From Kitasatospora sp044457565 (lineage in GTDB: Bacteria; Actinomycetota; Actinomycetes; Streptomycetales; Streptomycetaceae), in assembly GCF_044457565.1 (NCBI RefSeq), contig NZ_JBITGZ010000020.1, positions 1 through 64,000 on the forward strand: DNA of 64,000 nucleotides, given 5' to 3'. The first letter of the stretch is position 1. Each line of letters begins with the position of its first letter. Positions 54,503 through 63,900 of the stretch are shown here, one piece after another. The notes under the pieces are model-generated. The model was not told the origin of the DNA, searched no databases, and saw nothing but the letters and a program-made list of their open reading frames with translations. The position numbers and the translations under genes are program-made.

Positions 54503-56908
54503 GTGCGCCCCCGCCCGCTCGCCCTTGCCGCGGCCCTTGCCGTCCTGCCGCTGACCGCGGTCTCGCTTGGAGTCACAGCCGCCCACGCCGCGCCGACCCC
54601 CAATGCCGCCGCCTCCCGGGTGGCCCTGCCGAACACCGTCACCCCGGCGGTCGCCCGCTCCGAGAAGAAGGGCGACGTCCCCGCTGCCCAGCAGCTCTCG
54701 GTGGCCGTCAGCCTCAAGCTGCGCAACACCGCCGACCTGGACCGCTTCCTGGCCGCCGTCGCCACCCCGGGCACCGCGGAGTACGGCAAGTACCTGACGC
54801 CGGAGCAGTTCACCGCCAAGTACGGCCCGACCCAGGCCGCCGTCGAGCAGGTGAAGTCCTACCTGGCGGGCCAGGGGCTCACCGTCTCCGGTGTGAGCGC
54901 CAACCGCCAGGTGGTGAACGTCCAGGGCACCGCCGAGCAGATCGCCAAGGCCTTCGGCACGCACGAGAGCGCGTACCTGGACCCGCAGCAGCAGCGCACC
55001 TTCTTCGCCAACGACAGCGCCGCCTCGGTGCCGGCCGAGCTGGCCGACATCGTCCAGGGCCTGTCCGGCCTCAACAACCACACCGTGCGCACCACCCGGC
55101 TCGCCAAGCCCAACGCCGCCACCCCGGCCGCAGCCCCTAGCGGCTTCGGCCCGAGCCAGTACAAGGGCGCCTACAACCTGGACAAGCTGGGCGCCGACGG
55201 CACCGGCACCACGGTCGCGCTCTGGGAGTTCGACGGCTACAAGTCGTCCAACCTGACCACCTACGACAACCAGTACGGCCTGACCGGCCCGGCCGTCTCG
55301 ACCGTCTCGGTGGACGGCGCCAACTACGACAGCGCCCCGGGCGACGGCCAGGGCGAGGTCGAGCTGGACAGCGAGATCGTCCGCGGTGTCGCCCCCAAGG
55401 CGACCCAGCTGGTCTACGAGGCCCCCAACAGCGACCAGGGCGAGATCGACATGGCCGCCAAGATCGTGGCGGACAACCGGGTCTCGGTCATCTCCATCTC
55501 CTGGGGCTCCTGCGAGCCGGACACCACGCCCGCCTCGATGACGGCGGTCGACAACTCCTTCAAGCAGGCCGCCGCCCAGGGCATCTCGATCTTCTCCGCC
55601 TCGGGCGACGACGGCTCACGCGACTGCACCCGCTCCACCAGCGGCTCCTCCGTCAAGGCGGTCGACTTCCCCGCCTCCAGCCCGCACCAGACCGGTGTCG
55701 GCGGCACCAACCTCAAGGTCTCCGGCACCGCCTACTCCTCCGAGAGCGCCTGGAGCACCGCCGGCGGCGGTGTCTCCACCGTCTTCGACAAGCCCAGCTG
55801 GCAGACCGGCACCGGCGTCTCCGGCAAGCGCACCGTCCCGGACGTGGCGTCCAACGCCGACCCGGCCAGCGGCTTCGCGATCTACACCGTCGGCGGCTGG
55901 CAGGTCTACGGCGGCACCAGCGCCGCCTCGCCGCTGTGGTCCGGCTACACCGCGCTGTACAACCAGAAGGCCAAGGCCGCCGCCAAGCCCGCGCTCGGCG
56001 AGGCCAGCCCGAAGCTGTACACCGTGGCCAACAGCAGCAGCTACGCCACCACCTTCCACGACACCGTGACCGGCAAGAACCAGGACTTCTCCACCAAGGC
56101 CGGCTACGACCAGGTCACCGGCTGGGGCACCCCGATCGCCGACTCGCTGACCACCGCGCTGCTCGGCGGCACCCAGACCGGCAACGCCGTGACCGTCACC
56201 AACCCCGGTGACCAGAACACCGCCACCGGCACCGCCGTCAGCCTGCAGATCGGCGCCTCGGACAGCGCCACCGGCCAGACCCTCACCTACAGCGCCAGCG
56301 GCCTGCCCACCGGCCTGTCGATCAGCGCCACCACCGGGAAGATCACCGGCACCCCGACGACGGCCGGCACCTACAGCGTCACCGTGACGGCCAAGGACAC
56401 CACCAACGCCACCGGCTCCACCGGCTTCACCTGGATCGTCGGCGGCTCCACCGGCTGCACCCAGGGCCAGCTGCTCGGCAACGCCGGCTTCGAGACCGGC
56501 ACCGCCGCGCCGTGGACGGCCAGCTCCGGCGTCGTCGACAACGGCTCCGGCCAGGCGGCCCGCTCCGGCTCCTGGAAGGCCTGGCTGGACGGCTACGGCT
56601 CCACCCACACCGACACCCTCTCGCAGACCGTCACCATTCCGGCCGGCTGCAAGGCGACCTTCTCCTTCTGGATGCACATCGACACCGCCGAGTCCGGCAG
56701 CACCGCGTACGACAAGCTGACCGTCCAGGCGGGCTCCACCACGCTGGCGACCTACTCCAACGCCAACGCGGCGAGCGGCTATGTGCAGAAGTCCTTCGAC
56801 CTGTCGGCCTTCGCCGGCCAGACGGTGACCATCAAGTTCACCGGCGCCGAGGACTCCTCGCTGAAGACCAGCTTCGTCATCGACGACACCGCCCTCAACG
56901 TCTCCTGA
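54503..56908 (+). CDS. Secreted S53 (sedolisin/kumamolisin) peptidase
   Basis: An exported acid-acting serine-carboxyl protease, 801 residues. Signal peptide about 1-30 (ending AHA), then a pro-kumamolisin domain (about 45-195: YGKYLTPEQFTAKYG), then the S53 domain with catalytic E285 and D289 in GEVELDSE, an oxyanion Asp in SASGDDGS and nucleophile S473 in GGTSAASP. After the catalytic domain comes a putative Ig-like (He-PIG) domain (about 565-645) and a carbohydrate-binding-like jelly-roll domain at the end. GTG 54503 follows AGGAGGACCCC. It probably degrades extracellular protein. Confidence 0.94.
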   Translation: MRPRPLALAAALAVLPLTAVSLGVTAAHAAPTPNAAASRVALPNTVTPAVARSEKKGDVPAAQQLSVAVSLKLRNTADLDRFLAAVATPGTAEYGKYLTPEQFTAKYGPTQAAVEQVKSYLAGQGLTVSGVSANRQVVNVQGTAEQIAKAFGTHESAYLDPQQQRTFFANDSAASVPAELADIVQGLSGLNNHTVRTTRLAKPNAATPAAAPSGFGPSQYKGAYNLDKLGADGTGTTVALWEFDGYKSSNLTTYDNQYGLTGPAVSTVSVDGANYDSAPGDGQGEVELDSEIVRGVAPKATQLVYEAPNSDQGEIDMAAKIVADNRVSVISISWGSCEPDTTPASMTAVDNSFKQAAAQGISIFSASGDDGSRDCTRSTSGSSVKAVDFPASSPHQTGVGGTNLKVSGTAYSSESAWSTAGGGVSTVFDKPSWQTGTGVSGKRTVPDVASNADPASGFAIYTVGGWQVYGGTSAASPLWSGYTALYNQKAKAAAKPALGEASPKLYTVANSSSYATTFHDTVTGKNQDFSTKAGYDQVTGWGTPIADSLTTALLGGTQTGNAVTVTNPGDQNTATGTAVSLQIGASDSATGQTLTYSASGLPTGLSISATTGKITGTPTTAGTYSVTVTAKDTTNATGSTGFTWIVGGSTGCTQGQLLGNAGFETGTAAPWTASSGVVDNGSGQAARSGSWKAWLDGYGSTHTDTLSQTVTIPAGCKATFSFWMHIDTAESGSTAYDKLTVQAGSTTLATYSNANAASGYVQKSFDLSAFAGQTVTIKFTGAEDSSLKTSFVIDDTALNVS

Positions 56909-56920
56909 CCCCCGTTCCCA

Positions 56921-56960
56921 CCACCGCCGTGGCAGGTCTTCGGACCCGCCACGGCGGTGG
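56921..56960 (+). terminator. Strong terminator with a UUCG tetraloop
   Basis: Perfect 13-bp arms CCACCGCCGTGGC (56921-56933) and complement (56948-56960). Inside, GGTC-TTCG-GACC closes the loop with one mismatch. Sits 12 nt past the peptidase stop. Confidence 0.85.
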
Positions 56961-57170
56961 CATTTCCGCGTTCCTTCCACACAGATGTTTCCGCAATGTT
57001 GCAAGATCCATAACCGGACCGTTTTCTTGTCGTGACCACTGTCATACGCGCGGGTGATGACGTAGCCTCTCGACCGTGCGTAGGGTTCCCACAGCTCGGT
57101 GACGCAGCTCCCAGCGCATACCGGCAGCGGGCCGGTCCCGCCGAACTCGCTTGGTGGGGAAGGTATCCGT

Positions 57171-58244
57171 ATGGGCTCACAACACCCACAGAACGCCGCC
57201 CGGCTCCGATTGGTCGAGGAGCGGGCCGGTGAGCCGCGCCCCGGCGACCGCCAGGCCGACCATCCGGTTGATCGTCCGGTGGACCGCCCGGCCGGCGCCG
57301 CAGCCGACCGCGCGGCGCCGAGCGACCCGCCGCCACCGGCCCGGACGGCCTCCCCCGAGGCCTTCGCCGAGGCGCTCAACCTCGCGATCGAGGCGAGCGG
57401 TCTCAGCCTGGACCGGATCAGGACCGCCCTCGCCCAGCGCGGGGTGCGGCTGAGCGTGACCACCCTCAGCTACTGGCGGCGCGGGCGCAGCCAGCCCGAG
57501 CGGGCCAGCTCGCTGCATGCCGTCCACCTGCTGGAGGAGCTGCTCGGCCAGCCGCACAGCTCGCTCTCCGCCCTGCTCGGCCCGCCCCGCCCGCGCGGCC
57601 GGTGGGCCTCCGCACCGGCCTCCGGCAGCCTGCGGCTGGAGGACGTCTGGCCCGGCGAGCAGGAGATCTCCGAGGTCTTCGCCGAGCTGGACGCACCACC
57701 CAGCGGCGAGCTGGAGCGGCTCAGCATCCACGACGCCTACTACGTCGACCTGAACCAGCGCGGCTACCTGCTGCGGATGCGGCAGGTCGTACGCGCCACC
57801 GTCAGCGGCGTGGCCCGCTGCCTGGTGGTGCACAAGGCGGACGAGGAGGCGTTCGGCTGCCCCGAGATCACCTCCGTGCGGCACGCCCGACTGGGCCGGG
57901 TCCGGCGCCGCCCCGAGATCGGCCTGGTGGTCGGCGAACTGCTGCTGGACCGCCCCCTGGGCCTGGGCGACAGCACGGTCTTCGAGTACGAGGTCGAGAT
58001 CCCGCCCGGCGGCCCGACCACCGTCTACGGCCGGCGCTTCGCCGTGCCCGTGCGTGAGTACGTCCTCCAGGTCCACTTCGACCCCGGCGCGGTCCCGGCC
58101 CACTGCGAGCGCTACGACCGCGCCCCCGGCCAGGACGAGGACCGCCGGCGCGAGCAGCTCTGGATCGGCGCCTCCGCCAGCGCCCACGTGCTCGCCACGG
58201 ACCAGCCGCCCGGCCAGGTGGGCATCCGCTGGGAGTGGGAGTAG
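57171..58244 (+). CDS. Cytoplasmic protein with N-terminal HTH-like motif
   Basis: A 357-residue protein of unknown role. Residues 60-130 hold a helix-turn-helix-like segment (RIRTALAQRGVRLSVTTLSYWRRGRSQPERA, shown by the short motifs LSVTTLSYWRRGRSQ). The C-terminal half (about 175-357) has a beta-rich conserved region (YVDLNQRGYLLRMRQVVRA, VGELLLDRPLGLGDSTVFEY). It matches a family of uncharacterised actinomycete DNA-binding proteins. ATG 57171. Confidence 0.75.
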   Translation: MGSQHPQNAARLRLVEERAGEPRPGDRQADHPVDRPVDRPAGAAADRAAPSDPPPPARTASPEAFAEALNLAIEASGLSLDRIRTALAQRGVRLSVTTLSYWRRGRSQPERASSLHAVHLLEELLGQPHSSLSALLGPPRPRGRWASAPASGSLRLEDVWPGEQEISEVFAELDAPPSGELERLSIHDAYYVDLNQRGYLLRMRQVVRATVSGVARCLVVHKADEEAFGCPEITSVRHARLGRVRRRPEIGLVVGELLLDRPLGLGDSTVFEYEVEIPPGGPTTVYGRRFAVPVREYVLQVHFDPGAVPAHCERYDRAPGQDEDRRREQLWIGASASAHVLATDQPPGQVGIRWEWE

Positions 58245-58302
58245 CGGGCCCGGCGCGGGCGACCGACCCGAGGCGCGGCCCCACCGCACCCGCACCACCG
58301 CC

Positions 58303-58336
58303 GGCCTGCCCGGCCTGCCCGGCCTGCCCGGCCTGG
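58303..58336. repeat. Nine-bp tandem repeat
   Basis: GGCCTGCCC is repeated three times in a row (58303-58329) and followed by a partial copy. Between genes, no other signal seen. Confidence 0.8.
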
Positions 58337-58511
58337 TGCACTTCCTGCTGCCCGGACGCGCCGGCCGCCGGGCACCGGGCCGTCACCCGACCGGCGCACC
58401 CACCGCGCCGACCACCCGTCAGATTTGCGACGTTTGTCTCCCATCACCCGGAAGCGACCGGAGCCGGCCGCTCCTGCCGTGCCGTCATACCCGACCGGGA
58501 AAGAGGCGGAA

Positions 58512-59858
58512 GTGACGCAGCTACTGGAGTTCGAAGAGGTCGAGCCGGGCGAGGACTGCATATGCGCGGGCTGCACGGGCCGTCGCCGCGCCAGGCTGCA
58601 CGCCGCCCGGGTGCATGACGGCGGCCACCCGGCCGCCCGCAGCGTACGGCGCCGCGCGGCCGTCCTGGTCGCGGCCGTCGGTACCGCGCTGGGCGGCGCG
58701 GCGGCGGCGTCGGCCGCCGCGGCCGGGCCGGCGGCATCGCCCGCGCCCGGCGGTGGCACCGCCCAGCCACCGCGGTCCCCGCAGGGCGAGGTCGGCGCGC
58801 AGGCGCTCACCGCGGCACCCGGCGTCACCCGCGCGCAGATCATCGAACGGGCGCGGAGCTGGCTCGACCAGCGCGTGCCGTACAGCATGAGCCGCTACTG
58901 GTCGGACGGCTACCGGCAGGACTGCTCCGGCTTCGTCTCGATGGCCTGGGGCCTGGACAGCAGCCAGACCACCTGGACGCTGCCGATGTTCGCCGACCGG
59001 ATCACCGAGGACGAGCTGCTCCCCGGCGACATCCTGCTCTTCAACAACGCCGCCGACCCGCAGGCCGGCTCGCACGTCACCATCTTCGGCGGCTGGGCCG
59101 ACGCCGCCCGCACCCGCTACACCGCCTACGAGCAGACCGCCCCCGGCACCACCAGCCGCAGCACCCCGTACGCGTACTGGAGCAACTCGGCCGGGTACCT
59201 CCCGTACCGCTACCTCGGCCTGGCCGCCGACGCCACGGGCGGCAGCGGCAGCGGGGGCGACGGCGGCGCCGGTGGCAGCAGTGACCGGGTGCCGGCGACG
59301 GCCCTCCCGGGGGTCGGCAGCTTCGGGCCCGGCGCCGACAACGCGTACGTCACCCGGCTCGGGGAACTGCTCGGCAAGCGCGGCGGAGCCCGCTTCTACG
59401 GCCAGGGCCCCGGCCCTGTCTGGGGCGAGGCGGACCGACTGGCCACCCAGGCCTTCCAGCAGGCCCAGGGCTGGAGCGGCACCGAGGCGGACGGCCTGCC
59501 GGGCGCCGACACCTGGGACTACCTGGTCAACGGCCGGGGCGGGGACATCCCCGCCGCCCCTGGCCCGGCTCCCGCACCCGGCACCCGCACCACACCGCCG
59601 ACCGGCACCCCCGGCTCCGCCCCCGCCTTCCCCGGCGCGGACAGCTTCGGGCCCGGCCGGTCCGACCCCGCCGTCCAGCAGCTCGGCGAACAGCTGGTCA
59701 GGCTGGGCTTCGGCGGCCACTACACCCGCGGCCCGGACCCCACCTGGGGCGAGGCCGACCGGCTGGCCACCCAGGCCTTCCAGCAGGCCCAGGGCTGGAG
59801 CGGTGCCGCCGCCGACGGCTACCCCGGCCCCGAGACCTGGCGTCGCCTCTTCGCCTGA
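58512..59858 (+). CDS. NlpC/P60-like cell-wall hydrolase with two peptidoglycan-binding repeats
   Basis: Secreted peptidase of 448 residues. An N-terminal Cys cluster (EDCICAGCTGRRR; Cys 16, 18, 21) precedes a hydrophobic signal-like span (49-70). The NlpC/P60-type catalytic domain (about 105-245) has catalytic C138 in RQDCSGFVSMAWG and a His in GSHVTIFGGW. Two C-terminal repeats of about 70 residues follow, both with SFGPG..., WGEADRLATQAFQQAQGWSG and a closing Trp motif, resembling peptidoglycan-binding modules. Likely cleaves cell-wall peptides. GTG 58512. Confidence 0.85.
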   Translation: MTQLLEFEEVEPGEDCICAGCTGRRRARLHAARVHDGGHPAARSVRRRAAVLVAAVGTALGGAAAASAAAAGPAASPAPGGGTAQPPRSPQGEVGAQALTAAPGVTRAQIIERARSWLDQRVPYSMSRYWSDGYRQDCSGFVSMAWGLDSSQTTWTLPMFADRITEDELLPGDILLFNNAADPQAGSHVTIFGGWADAARTRYTAYEQTAPGTTSRSTPYAYWSNSAGYLPYRYLGLAADATGGSGSGGDGGAGGSSDRVPATALPGVGSFGPGADNAYVTRLGELLGKRGGARFYGQGPGPVWGEADRLATQAFQQAQGWSGTEADGLPGADTWDYLVNGRGGDIPAAPGPAPAPGTRTTPPTGTPGSAPAFPGADSFGPGRSDPAVQQLGEQLVRLGFGGHYTRGPDPTWGEADRLATQAFQQAQGWSGAAADGYPGPETWRRLFA

Positions 59859-59940
59859 GCGCACCGGGCCGGGCAGCCGGGCCGGGCAGCCGGGCCGGGA
59901 GCCGAAGCAAGAGCGGGAGCGGGAGTGGCAGTGGCAGCCG

Positions 59941-59973
59941 GAGTGGGAAGTCGACCGGGCCGACTTCCCACTC
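59941..59973. terminator. Hairpin between the hydrolase and methyltransferase genes
   Basis: Perfect 13-bp stem GAGTGGGAAGTCG (59941-59953) with complement at 59961-59973, loop ACCGGGC. Convergent genes. Confidence 0.85.
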
Positions 59974-59984
59974 CGTGAGCCGGT

Positions 59985-60030
59985 GACCGGGCGACCGGGC
60001 GACCTGGCGACCTGGCGACCTGGCGACCGG
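59985..60030. repeat. Eight-bp tandem repeat
   Basis: Unit GACCGGGC/GACCTGGC repeated five times and a partial sixth (59985-60030), right before the end of the methyltransferase gene. Confidence 0.85.
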
Positions 60031-60035
60031 ACCGG

Positions 60036-60800
60036 CTACCCCGCCGGGCGGTGTCCGGACATCCAGTGGAAGAGCCCCATCGCCACGCTGGTGGCCAGGT
60101 TGAAGCTGGACACCCCCGGCTGCATCGGCACCGCGACCAGCCGGGTGGCCTGCGCCCTCAGCTGCGCCGAGATCCCGTGCCGCTCCGTACCGAAGGCGAG
60201 CACCGCGTCGTCCGGCACGGCCACCGACCTGATGTCGGCGCCCTCCGGATCGAGCACGAACAGCGGCCCGGGCGGCAGCGCCTCGGGCTCCACGCGCTCC
60301 ACCGCGGTGGCGAAGTGCAGCCCGGCGCTGCCGCGCAGCACGGTCGGGTGCCAGGGGTCCATGGTGCCCGTGGTGACCACGCCGGTCGCACCGAAGCCCG
60401 CCGCGAGGCGGACCACGGCGCCGACGTTGCCCAGGTTCCTGGGGTTCTCCAGCAGCACGATCGGCGCCCGGCGGGGCGTCCGCCGCAGCGCCGCGAGGTT
60501 GGCGGCCGGCGTCGGACGCTCCGCCAGCGCGGCCACGCCGGTGGCGTGCACCCTGGGCACCAGGGCGCGCAGCACCTCGGCCGGCACCTCGACCGCGAGG
60601 GCGTCCACGGCCTCGGTGACGTCCGGGGCCAGCTCCGCCGCCAGCGCCAGCAGCGCGGACCGGTCGACGGTCAGCGCCTGCCGGACCCGCCCCCCGAAGC
60701 GCAGCGCGTGCTTGAGCGCGTGGAAGCCGTCGAGCAGCACCACCCCCGGTGCCTCGGCACTCTCGCGCCAGCGCTGTACCGACTCGACGTCATCCCTCAT
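60036..60800 (-). CDS. SpoU/TrmH-family RNA 2'-O-methyltransferase
   Basis: A 254-residue SPOUT methyltransferase that probably modifies rRNA or tRNA ribose. Motif 1 VLLENPRNLGNVGAVVRLA, motif 2 VLAFGTERHGISAQL and motif 3 MQPGVSSFNLATSVAMGLF are all present. ATG 60800. Likely RlmB-like or TsnR-like, but the RNA target is not determined. Confidence 0.93.
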   Translation of the reverse strand: MRDDVESVQRWRESAEAPGVVLLDGFHALKHALRFGGRVRQALTVDRSALLALAAELAPDVTEAVDALAVEVPAEVLRALVPRVHATGVAALAERPTPAANLAALRRTPRRAPIVLLENPRNLGNVGAVVRLAAGFGATGVVTTGTMDPWHPTVLRGSAGLHFATAVERVEPEALPPGPLFVLDPEGADIRSVAVPDDAVLAFGTERHGISAQLRAQATRLVAVPMQPGVSSFNLATSVAMGLFHWMSGHRPAG

Positions 60801-60829
60801 GCCACCACTGTCCCATCCGGCGGGCCACC

Positions 60830-60875
60830 GGCCCGCCCACCCCCGGCCCGCCCACCCCCGGCCCGCCCACCCCGG
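60830..60875. repeat. Fifteen-bp tandem repeat
   Basis: GGCCCGCCCACCCCC repeated about three times upstream of the methyltransferase start. Confidence 0.8.
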
Positions 60876-60929
60876 CGCCCCACCCCGGCGGCTCGCCCCA
60901 CCACCGACCCCCGACCGCCCCCGCCGGGC

Positions 60930-61755
60930 TCAGCGGCCGGACGGCTCGCGCTCGCGGACGTGCGCCGTGCTGCCCGGCCCGCCACCGCCGCCGCTGTGCT
61001 TCAGGGCCCGCTCCAGATCCCGCAGGGCCTGGAGCATCAGCAGGACGCCCGAGCGCACCACCTCCACCCCCTCGCCCGCCGGGGCGGCCGCCAACTGCTC
61101 CGCCAGCTCCGCGCCGGCCGCCCGGACGTCCTCGAACTCGACCGGCTGCCCGGTCAGCAGGGCCGCGGCGGCCAGCGCGGTGCCGTACCGCAGCTCCTCG
61201 GCGAACCGCGCCACCCCCGGCACCGGACCGGCGTCCGCGGGCGGCAGATGGGCCTCCAGCAGGACGGCGACCCGGGCCAGGTGCCCGATCGCGGCCCGCG
61301 CCCGGTCGATCTGGCGGCGCGAGGCGTCCGGCAGGTGCGCGGCATGCCGGACCGGCTCGGTGTCGGCCCGCTGCATGGCCTGGAGCAGCTCCGAACGGGC
61401 CTCCCGGGAGTCCAGCAGCGCCTCCCGTACCTCCTGCCGGCCCTCGGCGGCGGCGGGCTCGCCGTACACCGCGAGCACGACGGCGGCGAACCGGCCGGCC
61501 GCCGCCAGCCACTCGGCGAGCCGCTCGCCGAGCCGGGCCGTCTGCCAGGAAGCTGCGCTGGAAGGTCGCGGTGCCGGCGATGAAGCCGCCCATCGCGGCG
61601 GGGGTGGCGCGGTCGGGGCCGCCCAGCGCCAGCGTCGGGAAGAGCACCAGCGCGACGGCCACGGCGCCGCGCATCGCCCGTTTGGGGTCGGTGAGCGCGC
61701 GGTCCAGGTGCAGCCCGGTCCGTGCGGTGTCACGAAGGGCGGCAAGCCACGACAT
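60930..61755 (-). pseudogene. Truncated, frameshifted FUSC-family (aromatic acid exporter-like) gene
   Basis: The start (ATG 61755) encodes MSWLAALRDTARTGLHLDRA and one span, ending TATFQRSF, like the N-terminus of FUSC/DUF actinomycete membrane proteins. At about 61550 the frame changes to another minus frame that reads LGERLAEWLAAAGRFAAVV and continues to the stop at 60930, like the C-terminal part of the same family. The central part normally present (several spans, about 350 residues) is missing. So this is an internally deleted and frameshifted gene. A sequencing error could explain the shift but not the missing core. Confidence 0.7.
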
Positions 61756-61782
61756 GTCGGACAGCCTAGGGCCTGTCCGACA
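61755..61782. promoter_or_regulatory. Inverted repeat at the FUSC pseudogene start
   Basis: TGTCGGACAG (61755-61764) and CTGTCCGACA (61773-61782) are perfect 10-bp arms. Could be an operator or the end of an old mobile element; similar GGGCCTGTCCGAC strings occur as element ends in Streptomyces (recollection). Confidence 0.4.
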
Positions 61783-61840
61783 ATTCGCGCCGGACGGGCG
61801 CACGGCGTCGGGCGCCCGGCGGGAGTCGCTCGGACGGGCC

Positions 61841-63247
61841 CTACGGGAGCGCCCCGCGCCGGGCTGCAAGGCGCAGGGCGCCGATCCGGCCGCCGGCCCA
61901 GCGCAGCGCGGCGGTGGGCAGGAAGACCGCGTCGGCCGCGATCATCGCCAGCGAGAAGACCGGCAGGCCGAGCACGACCGCGATCGACAGGTGCTCGGCC
62001 ATCATCACCGCGAGCAGCACGTTCTTCAGCCGCCGGTTGAACAGCGTGAACGGGAAGGCGACCTGCACCGCCACCGTGCCGTACGAGATCAGGAAGACCG
62101 GCAGCAGCGCGGAGCCGAGCAGGCCGGACAGCCCCGGCCAGGGCGCGAAGTAGTCCAGGTGCAGCGGGTAGTACAGCGCGGTGCCGTCCTGCCAGCGCGA
62201 GCCCTGGACCTTGTACCAGCCGGCCGTCGAGTAGATCAGCACCACCTCGGCGGCGATCACCAGCATCGCGCAGTTGTGCACCATGTTGGCCAGCGCGTCC
62301 AGCACCGCGCGCGGCTCGCCCGCCGGGCGCCACCGGTTGACGGCGTACCAGGCGGCGGCCGCCGTCCACAGGCCCCAGTACAGCGGGGCGGTGCCCAGGT
62401 ACGGGAACGCCGGGTCCGTCCAGCCGAGCATGCCCTGGTCGAAGCCGCCGAACTGCGCGGCGGCCAGCACCCCGCCCAGCACGGCCCACAGGGCCGGCCC
62501 CGACCTCCCGGCCGGGCCGGTGAGCGCCCACCCGGGCAGGGCCCGCCCGGCGGCCGCCCGCCGGGCATCCAGCGACCACACCGCGGCGCAGCGGGTGAAG
62601 ACCAGGTAGACGGCCATCAGGTGGACGACGTTGTCGCCGCCGTCCCCGATGAAGACGTTGCGGTTCTGCAGCGACAGCACGGTGACCATGAACAGCACCG
62701 TGCTCGCCCTGGTCCGCCAGCCGAGCACCACGGCCACCGCCGCGAGCACGGCCAGGTGGTACACCAGCTCGAACCAGAGCCGCCCGCCGAACCACGGCAG
62801 GACGGTGAACGCGCCGTTGTCCGCCAGCAGCCTCCCGGCCAGATCCGGCGACCAGGGCGAGAGGTCGCCGTACAGTACCCGGCGCTCGGGCCACTCGCGC
62901 AGCAGGAAGGCCAGCCAGGCCAGGCCGAAGCCGATCCGCACCGCGGCCGCCTGGTACGGGCCCACCGCCCGGCCGGTGAACGCCGCGAAGGCGTTGCCGA
63001 AGGCCGTGGCGAAGACGCCGGCCGGACCGGCGGCCGGGTGCCGGAGCCCGGTGGCGGAGCCCGGAGCCAGAGCCGGCTCGGGCTCGGGCTCCTCGGTGCC
63101 CAGCTGGCGGGGGATGCCGGTCAGCAACCGCTGCTGCTCACCCGCCGCCGCCGAAGCCACGGGCCCGCCCGAAGCATCCGAAGCCTCCGAAGCGCCCGCA
63201 CCCGCCGCCGGCTCCGCGGAGACCGCGCCCGCGGGAGTCTCGCTCAC
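61841..63247 (-). CDS. HTTM-domain membrane protein (gamma-carboxylase-like)
   Basis: A 468-residue membrane protein. After a Pro/Ala/Glu-rich N-terminal about 80 residues, it has the HTTM (horizontally transferred transmembrane) domain: RIGFGLAWLAFLLREWPERR, SLQNRNVFIGDGGDNVVHL, and YYPLHLDYFAPWPGL. HTTM proteins resemble vitamin-K gamma-carboxylase membrane parts; in bacteria the substrate is unknown. GTG 63247 overlaps the stop of the DUF5819 gene (GTGA), so both are coupled. Confidence 0.9.
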   Translation of the reverse strand: MSETPAGAVSAEPAAGAGASEASDASGGPVASAAAGEQQRLLTGIPRQLGTEEPEPEPALAPGSATGLRHPAAGPAGVFATAFGNAFAAFTGRAVGPYQAAAVRIGFGLAWLAFLLREWPERRVLYGDLSPWSPDLAGRLLADNGAFTVLPWFGGRLWFELVYHLAVLAAVAVVLGWRTRASTVLFMVTVLSLQNRNVFIGDGGDNVVHLMAVYLVFTRCAAVWSLDARRAAAGRALPGWALTGPAGRSGPALWAVLGGVLAAAQFGGFDQGMLGWTDPAFPYLGTAPLYWGLWTAAAAWYAVNRWRPAGEPRAVLDALANMVHNCAMLVIAAEVVLIYSTAGWYKVQGSRWQDGTALYYPLHLDYFAPWPGLSGLLGSALLPVFLISYGTVAVQVAFPFTLFNRRLKNVLLAVMMAEHLSIAVVLGLPVFSLAMIAADAVFLPTAALRWAGGRIGALRLAARRGALP

Positions 63248-63900
63248 ACCAGCCCCCGGTAGTCCTCGTCGTTGACCGGCCACCAGCCGAGCTCACGACT
63301 CTGCGGCGCACCCGCCGGCCCGTCCCCGCTCCAGGCCGGCGGCGCCACCGGCGTGGTGACGGCCCGGAACTGGATCTCCAGGATCCGGTCACCGTCCGCC
63401 GTCCGTCCGATCCGCTGCAACGCGATCCGCTTCAGGTACTCCTCGGCCAGCTTGCCCCGCGGGTTGCTCAGGGCGCCGTCCTGGCCGCCGTGCGAGCCGT
63501 CGTAGAAGTCCCAGGCCCGGCGCAGCAGGTTCTGGTCGGCATGGCTGGGCGCCGGGTTGCCGCGAACGGCCGCCATGTCCTGGGCGGTGAGCCCGATCCA
63601 GTCGTGGGTGCGGGTCGCGCCGCCGTCGACGACCGTACGGACCCTGGCGGACAGGCTGATGTTCTGCTGGAGCGGGTTGGGCGCGAAGAGCTTCCAGTTC
63701 TGCTCGAACTCGGGGTACACCAGCCCGTCGACCTCGTCGCGGTACTCCCGGGAGAGCGCGTTGGCGGGCGCGACGTGCAGGAAGACCGCCCCCAGGAACA
63801 TCCCGGTGCCGCCGAGCAGCAACGCGCCGGTGATGCACAGCACCGCCAGCGCGGGTGCGGACCAGACCCGCTCCGGCGGGGCGCCGGTGTTCTCCGCCAT
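63244..63900 (-). CDS. DUF5819 family membrane-anchored protein
   Basis: A 218-residue protein with one N-terminal span (about 17-42) and an extracytoplasmic domain with YPEFEQNWKLFAPNPLQQNI (about 62-81), the hallmark of DUF5819. It is paired with the HTTM gene by a GTGA overlap. Such pairs are conserved in actinomycetes, so the two probably act together. ATG 63900; the last 100 bases of the window show nothing. Confidence 0.85.
   Translation of the reverse strand: MAENTGAPPERVWSAPALAVLCITGALLLGGTGMFLGAVFLHVAPANALSREYRDEVDGLVYPEFEQNWKLFAPNPLQQNISLSARVRTVVDGGATRTHDWIGLTAQDMAAVRGNPAPSHADQNLLRRAWDFYDGSHGGQDGALSNPRGKLAEEYLKRIALQRIGRTADGDRILEIQFRAVTTPVAPPAWSGDGPAGAPQSRELGWWPVNDEDYRGLV

Noticed and set aside
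60930..61755. Programmed ribosomal frameshift in the FUSC gene
   Set aside because: No slippery heptamer or pseudoknot is apparent, and the family core is missing, so decay is the simpler reading.
61755..61782. An intact insertion sequence at the dyad
   Set aside because: No transposase gene or target duplication is seen; only the dyad itself is supported.
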